From NCBI GenBank assembly GCA_021800645.1, contig JAJYYT010000079.1, forward strand, positions 1-8,492: DNA of 8,492 bases. The letters run 5' to 3'. This document shows, one piece after another, positions 5,785-8,492 of this stretch (position 1 is the first letter of the stretch; each line of letters opens with the position of its first letter). The translations under genes were made by a program, and so were the position numbers. This stretch comes from Actinomycetes bacterium (lineage in GTDB: Bacteria > Actinomycetota > Acidimicrobiia > Acidimicrobiales > RAAP-2). The notes beneath the pieces were generated by a model. That model made no database searches. It was given only the letters and a program-made list of their open reading frames with translations, and had not been told where the DNA came from.

Positions 5785-5825
5785 ACTACCGATCCCCAGC
5801 CCGAGTCGCACAAGGTAGGTAGGCC

Positions 5826-7268
5826 ATGGTGCAGGCACTCGACGACGACCGCTCTCGCCGCACGCGTCACGGCCCGCTCAGCGGCGCCGGCCCTGGCTTC
5901 GGCGAGGGGGAGGACCCCGGTCGACGGGGCGCCGCCGTCCGTCCGCCGCGGGTTCCGCCGCACGACCTCGACGCAGAGGAGTCCTTGCTCGGCGCGATGC
6001 TGCTCTCGAGCGACGCGGTCGCGGCGGCGATCGAGACTTGCAGCGCGGGCGATTTCTACAAGCCTGCGCATGGCCACATCTTCTCAGCGATCGTCTCGCT
6101 GTTCGAAGCGGGCGACCCGGTGGACGCGGTCACCGTTGCCGACGAGCTCCGGCGGAGGGGCCAGATCGACCAGGTGGGGGACCCCACCGTGCTCGTGTCG
6201 CTCCAGGCCAACACGCCGTCGCTCGCAAATGCCGGGCACTACGCCCGGATCGTCGAAGAGCACGCGCTGCTGCGTCGGCTGATCGGCGTCGCCGGCGAGC
6301 TTGCCGAAATGGGCTACGCGGTTCCCGACGACGTGACAGCGACGATCGACGAAGCGGAGCGTCTCGTGTTCGACCTGTCTGAGCGGCGCACCGCCGACTC
6401 CGTCGAAGCGCTGCGCAACCTCATCGCTCCGAGCCTCGACCGGATCGAGGAGCTCTCGAACCGGAGCAGCCGCATCACCGGGGTCGCGACCGGCTACAGC
6501 CAGCTCGACGAGATCCTCGCGGGCCTCCAGCCCGCGAGCCTCACGATCGTCGGGGCGAGACCGGCGATGGGCAAGACCAGCTTCGGCTTGGGGGTGCTCG
6601 CGCACGTCGGCACCGTGCTCCGCCGGCCCGCGCTGCTCTTCTCGCTCGAGATGGGACATCTCGAGCTGACGCAGCGCTTGCTCGCATCGGAGGCCCGCGT
6701 GGACTCCCAGCGCATGCGCACCGGTCACCTGCACGACAGTGACTGGGGCAAGGTCGGCGCCGCGGTGAGCCGGCTCAGCGAGTCGACGATCTTCATCGAC
6801 GAGAACCCGCACCTGACCGTGATGGACATCAGGGCGCGTGCACGACGGTTGAAGAAGAGCGAAGGGGATCTCGGCCTGGTGGTCGTGGACTACCTCCAGC
6901 TCATGACGGGGCGAGGCAGGGCGGAGAACCGCCAGGTCGAGGTGGCAGAGATCAGCAGGGGGCTCAAGATTCTCGCGAGAGAGCTCGAGTGCCCCGTGGT
7001 CGCGCTGTCCCAGCTCTCCCGGAACCTCGAGGCACGCCAGGACAAGAGGCCGATGCTCTCGGACTTGAGGGAGTCCGGCAGCCTGGAGCAGGACGCCGAC
7101 GTGGTCCTGTTCATCTACCGCGAGGAGCTGTACGACCCGGAGACGCCGATCGACCGGCGGGGTCTCGCCGAGATCATCGTCGCCAAGCACCGCAACGGCC
7201 CGACCGGCTCGGCGCACCTGGTCTTCCTCGGCCAGTACGCGCGCTTCGACAACCTCCAGCAGGTGTAG
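5826..7268 (+). CDS. dnaB: Replicative DNA helicase
   Basis: DnaB is the hexameric 5'-3' helicase that unwinds DNA at the fork and works with primase, SSB and polymerase. The 480-residue protein starts with a variable tail of about 40 residues, then the primase-interacting N-domain from VPPHDLDAEESLLGAML (43-59) to about 150, a linker, and a RecA-like motor domain. Walker A is GARPAMGKT at 243-251 and Walker B ends in Asp355 of VVVDYLQL; QLSRNLEAR and DLRESGSLEQDADVV are the later helicase motifs. No intein is present at Walker A, unlike mycobacterial DnaB. ATG 5826 has AGGTAGG just upstream. DnaA boxes and a hairpin occupy the 225-bp gap before it, so it is probably its own transcription unit. 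Confidence 0.97.
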   Translation: MVQALDDDRSRRTRHGPLSGAGPGFGEGEDPGRRGAAVRPPRVPPHDLDAEESLLGAMLLSSDAVAAAIETCSAGDFYKPAHGHIFSAIVSLFEAGDPVDAVTVADELRRRGQIDQVGDPTVLVSLQANTPSLANAGHYARIVEEHALLRRLIGVAGELAEMGYAVPDDVTATIDEAERLVFDLSERRTADSVEALRNLIAPSLDRIEELSNRSSRITGVATGYSQLDEILAGLQPASLTIVGARPAMGKTSFGLGVLAHVGTVLRRPALLFSLEMGHLELTQRLLASEARVDSQRMRTGHLHDSDWGKVGAAVSRLSESTIFIDENPHLTVMDIRARARRLKKSEGDLGLVVVDYLQLMTGRGRAENRQVEVAEISRGLKILARELECPVVALSQLSRNLEARQDKRPMLSDLRESGSLEQDADVVLFIYREELYDPETPIDRRGLAEIIVAKHRNGPTGSAHLVFLGQYARFDNLQQV

Positions 7269-7333
7269 CCGAACGCGTTGATCGTCGTCGCTCAGCGCAG
7301 CGCGTGCCTCCTCATCCGCACCGACGTTCCCGG

Positions 7334-7339
7334 TACGCT
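7334..7339 (+). promoter_or_regulatory. -10 box for the split-barrel gene
   Basis: TACGCT preceded by GG, nine bases before ATG 7349. The predicted start of transcription at about 7346 leaves a leader of only a few bases, so translation would be leaderless or nearly so, in keeping with no ribosome site being visible. No clear -35 element. Confidence 0.45.
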
Positions 7340-7348
7340 CGCCAGGCG

Positions 7349-7816
7349 ATGGCCAATCAACGCAGCGAGATCTCCATGTCCGCCGAGGAGGTGGCCGTCT
7401 TCCTCGCCGAGCCCCACATCGCGACGATGTGCACCGTCAACTGGGATGGCTCGATCCACGCTGTCGCGATGTGGTACGGCTTTTACGACGGGAAGCTCGC
7501 GATGCAGACGAAGGCGAAGTCCCAAAAGGCGCGCAACGTCATCCGCGACCCGCGCATGACCTGCCTCGTCGCCGCCGGCGAGCGGTACGAGGAGCTGCGG
7601 GGTGTCGAGCTGGTGGGCAGGGCGGCGCTGCTGGACGATCCTGCGCAACTGTTCGCGGTTGGGGTGAGCGTCTTCGACCGGTACGTCGCGCCCTACACCG
7701 ACGAAGCACGCGGGGCCGTCGAGACGATGCTGCGGAAGCGGGTGGCGTTCGTCCTGAACGTCGAGCGCACCGTGAGCTGGGACCACCGCAAGCTCGCCAT
7801 GGCTGAGCCGGGGTGA
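7349..7816 (+). CDS. Pyridoxamine 5'-phosphate oxidase-fold protein (flavin or F420 type)
   Basis: A 155-residue protein of the split beta-barrel superfamily that includes pyridoxamine phosphate oxidase and the F420H2-dependent reductases of actinobacteria. It shows the family pattern: an N-terminal helix (SAEEVAVFLAEP, 11-22), the strand pair around TVNWDGSIHAVAMWYGFYDGKL (29-50), the phosphate-binding-type segment TKAKSQKARNVIRDPR (54-69), and ELVGRAALLDDP. Such proteins are homodimers that bind FMN or F420 between subunits, or sometimes heme or biliverdin; which one cannot be told by eye. ATG 7349 is chosen for the nearby -10 box; ATG 7376 (residue 10) is an alternative. It sits 80 bases after dnaB but has its own promoter, and converges with the DoxX-like gene, so its place here says little about its substrate. 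Confidence 0.85.
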   Translation: MANQRSEISMSAEEVAVFLAEPHIATMCTVNWDGSIHAVAMWYGFYDGKLAMQTKAKSQKARNVIRDPRMTCLVAAGERYEELRGVELVGRAALLDDPAQLFAVGVSVFDRYVAPYTDEARGAVETMLRKRVAFVLNVERTVSWDHRKLAMAEPG

Positions 7817-7819
7817 TGG

Positions 7820-7845
7820 AGCTAGGCCCCGGGCGGGGCTGGGCT
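7820..7845. terminator. Hairpin between convergent genes
   Basis: An imperfect stem pairs 7820-7830 with 7835-7845 around GGGC: GCCCC/GGGGC next to the loop, then two wobbles, one A-G mismatch and AGC/GCT at the base. It starts four bases after the 7816 stop and lies in the 92-bp gap before the end of the DoxX-like gene, so it could end transcription from either side. No T-run is present. Confidence 0.4.
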
Positions 7846-7908
7846 GACGCATCACATCTGCAGGGGCCTTCTCGCCAGGCGCCCGCCGTCGCACGGGAGC
7901 AGGCAGGC

Positions 7909-8454
7909 TCAGCGCGCCGCGGCGTTCCCCCTCTTCACCTCGGACGAGTGCTTCCCTGCCATGGCACGCCCGTTCCTCGCCTTGGGCACCTGCCTCGCGT
8001 GCCCCTTGGCTCTCTGCTCCCGGCGCGCGGCCCGGCGCCCCGCGAGCGAGCTCGCCGTGAGCGTGAGCCCGATCCCGAAGAGCCAGACGTCCTTTGCCAA
8101 CGCGGTGCCCTCCTTGCTCGGTCGGACGCTGCCCTCCTGCCGCATCCCCGGCGTGTTGAGGTACAAGCCGAGCAGCCCCCCAGCGAAGGAGGTGAGCGCC
8201 AGGCCGGCCAACCCGTCGCCGACGACCACAGGCATGAGGAGCGCGCCGCCGAGGGCCACTTCTGCTCCGGCGAGCGCCTTGCCGAACTGCTCGGGCGGAG
8301 CTGACTCGAGGAAGGGGTACGCCCCCGCGGCAAAGCCGTGCAGTTGGTGGTGGGTCTCCTTGTCCGCCTGCAGCTTGTTGAGCCCGGAGTTGAGGATGAA
8401 GGCACCGGCCGCCAGCCGGATTGGGACGTTGGAAAGTCGTGAACGGTGTCTCAC
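7909..8454 (-). CDS. DoxX-like integral membrane protein
   Basis: A 181-residue membrane protein resembling actinobacterial DoxX-family proteins of unknown function. Four hydrophobic segments are seen at about residues 10-27 (VPIRLAAGAFILNSGLNK), 60-78, 80-99 and 119-138. Conserved-looking stretches are AGAYPFLE at 43-50, GLYLNTPGMR at 96-105 and the loop RPSKEGTALAKDVWLFGIG at 111-129. After the last helix comes a strongly basic tail of about 40 residues (140-181), which should be cytoplasmic. DoxX proteins are variously tied to sulfur or thiol metabolism, but no function can be assigned here. The start is GTG 8454: a TAGCCT -10 box lies six bases upstream, with no ribosome site, so the mRNA is probably leaderless. 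Confidence 0.8.
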   Translation of the reverse strand: MRHRSRLSNVPIRLAAGAFILNSGLNKLQADKETHHQLHGFAAGAYPFLESAPPEQFGKALAGAEVALGGALLMPVVVGDGLAGLALTSFAGGLLGLYLNTPGMRQEGSVRPSKEGTALAKDVWLFGIGLTLTASSLAGRRAARREQRAKGHARQVPKARNGRAMAGKHSSEVKRGNAAAR

Positions 8455-8460
8455 GTGCTC

Positions 8461-8466
8461 AGGCTA
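8461..8466 (-). promoter_or_regulatory. -10 box for the DoxX-like gene
   Basis: On the minus strand TAGCCT is followed by six bases and then GTG 8454, exactly the layout at 1647-1661. Standard spacing puts +1 on the G of the start codon. The window ends before any -35 region can be judged fully. Confidence 0.5.
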
Positions 8467-8492
8467 CCCGGCGCTTCCAGTTGCTACACCCG

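Noticed and set aside
5601..5825. Chromosomal origin of replication
   Set aside because: DnaA boxes are few and there is no AT-rich unwinding region; dnaA and dnaN are not adjacent.
6552..6578. Intein insertion in the DnaB Walker A motif
   Set aside because: GARPAMGKT is continuous and the protein has normal length.
6084..7217. Minus-strand open frame of 377 codons
   Set aside because: Antisense shadow of dnaB; the plus frame has intact Walker motifs.

Overview
This is a GC-rich window of high-GC Gram-positive (Actinomycetota) type. Six features point there: an actinobacterial-type inositol-3-phosphate synthase, a PadR regulator next to it, a DUF5318 protein, a zinc-binding S18, DnaA boxes of the TTGTCCACA type, and several apparently leaderless genes with TANNNT -10 boxes. 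The gene order (ino1-padR, divergent DUF5318, then rpsF-ssb-rpsR-rplI-dnaB) matches my memory of the Mycobacterium tuberculosis Rv0046c-Rv0058 region, but with panB where mycobacteria carry ponA1 and a glycosyltransferase. A deep-branching lineage such as Acidimicrobiia is plausible, but the sequence alone does not prove it.

Layout. Positions 1-1566, minus strand: padR then ino1, the latter cut off by the window edge, with three short tandem repeats in the ino1 leader. Positions 1567-1658: divergent promoter region with a perfect PadR-like palindrome over the padR -10 box. Positions 1659-2290, plus: a possible 66-aa leaderless ORF overlapping a DUF5318 zinc-ribbon gene. Positions 2291-3362: a leader with a hairpin and an 11-bp tandem repeat, then a solitary panB. 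Positions 3363-3613: a hairpin after panB, a weak promoter candidate, and a probable S6:S18-binding mRNA leader that reaches into the rpsF Shine-Dalgarno. Positions 3614-5600: rpsF, ssb, rpsR and rplI, tightly packed. Positions 5601-5825: a terminator-like hairpin, a DnaA-box cluster and a second hairpin. Positions 5826-7268: dnaB. Positions 7349-7816: a small split-barrel flavin/F420 protein. Positions 7909-8454, minus: a DoxX-like membrane protein, convergent with it.

How the genes work together. The core is a ribosome and replication cluster. S6 and S18 bind each other on the 30S platform and here share an operon and probably a feedback leader; SSB and the replicative helicase DnaB act at the fork; L9 is the 50S stalk-side protein. 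PadR probably represses itself and perhaps ino1. PanB makes ketopantoate for coenzyme A and stands alone.

I found no phage, transposon, CRISPR or defence system, and nothing that amounts to a wholly new system. The more interesting signals are regulatory: the DnaA boxes before dnaB, the S6:S18 leader together with long tails on both partner proteins, the operator/promoter overlap at padR, the tandem repeats before panB and ino1, and repeated -10-to-start geometry implying leaderless transcripts.
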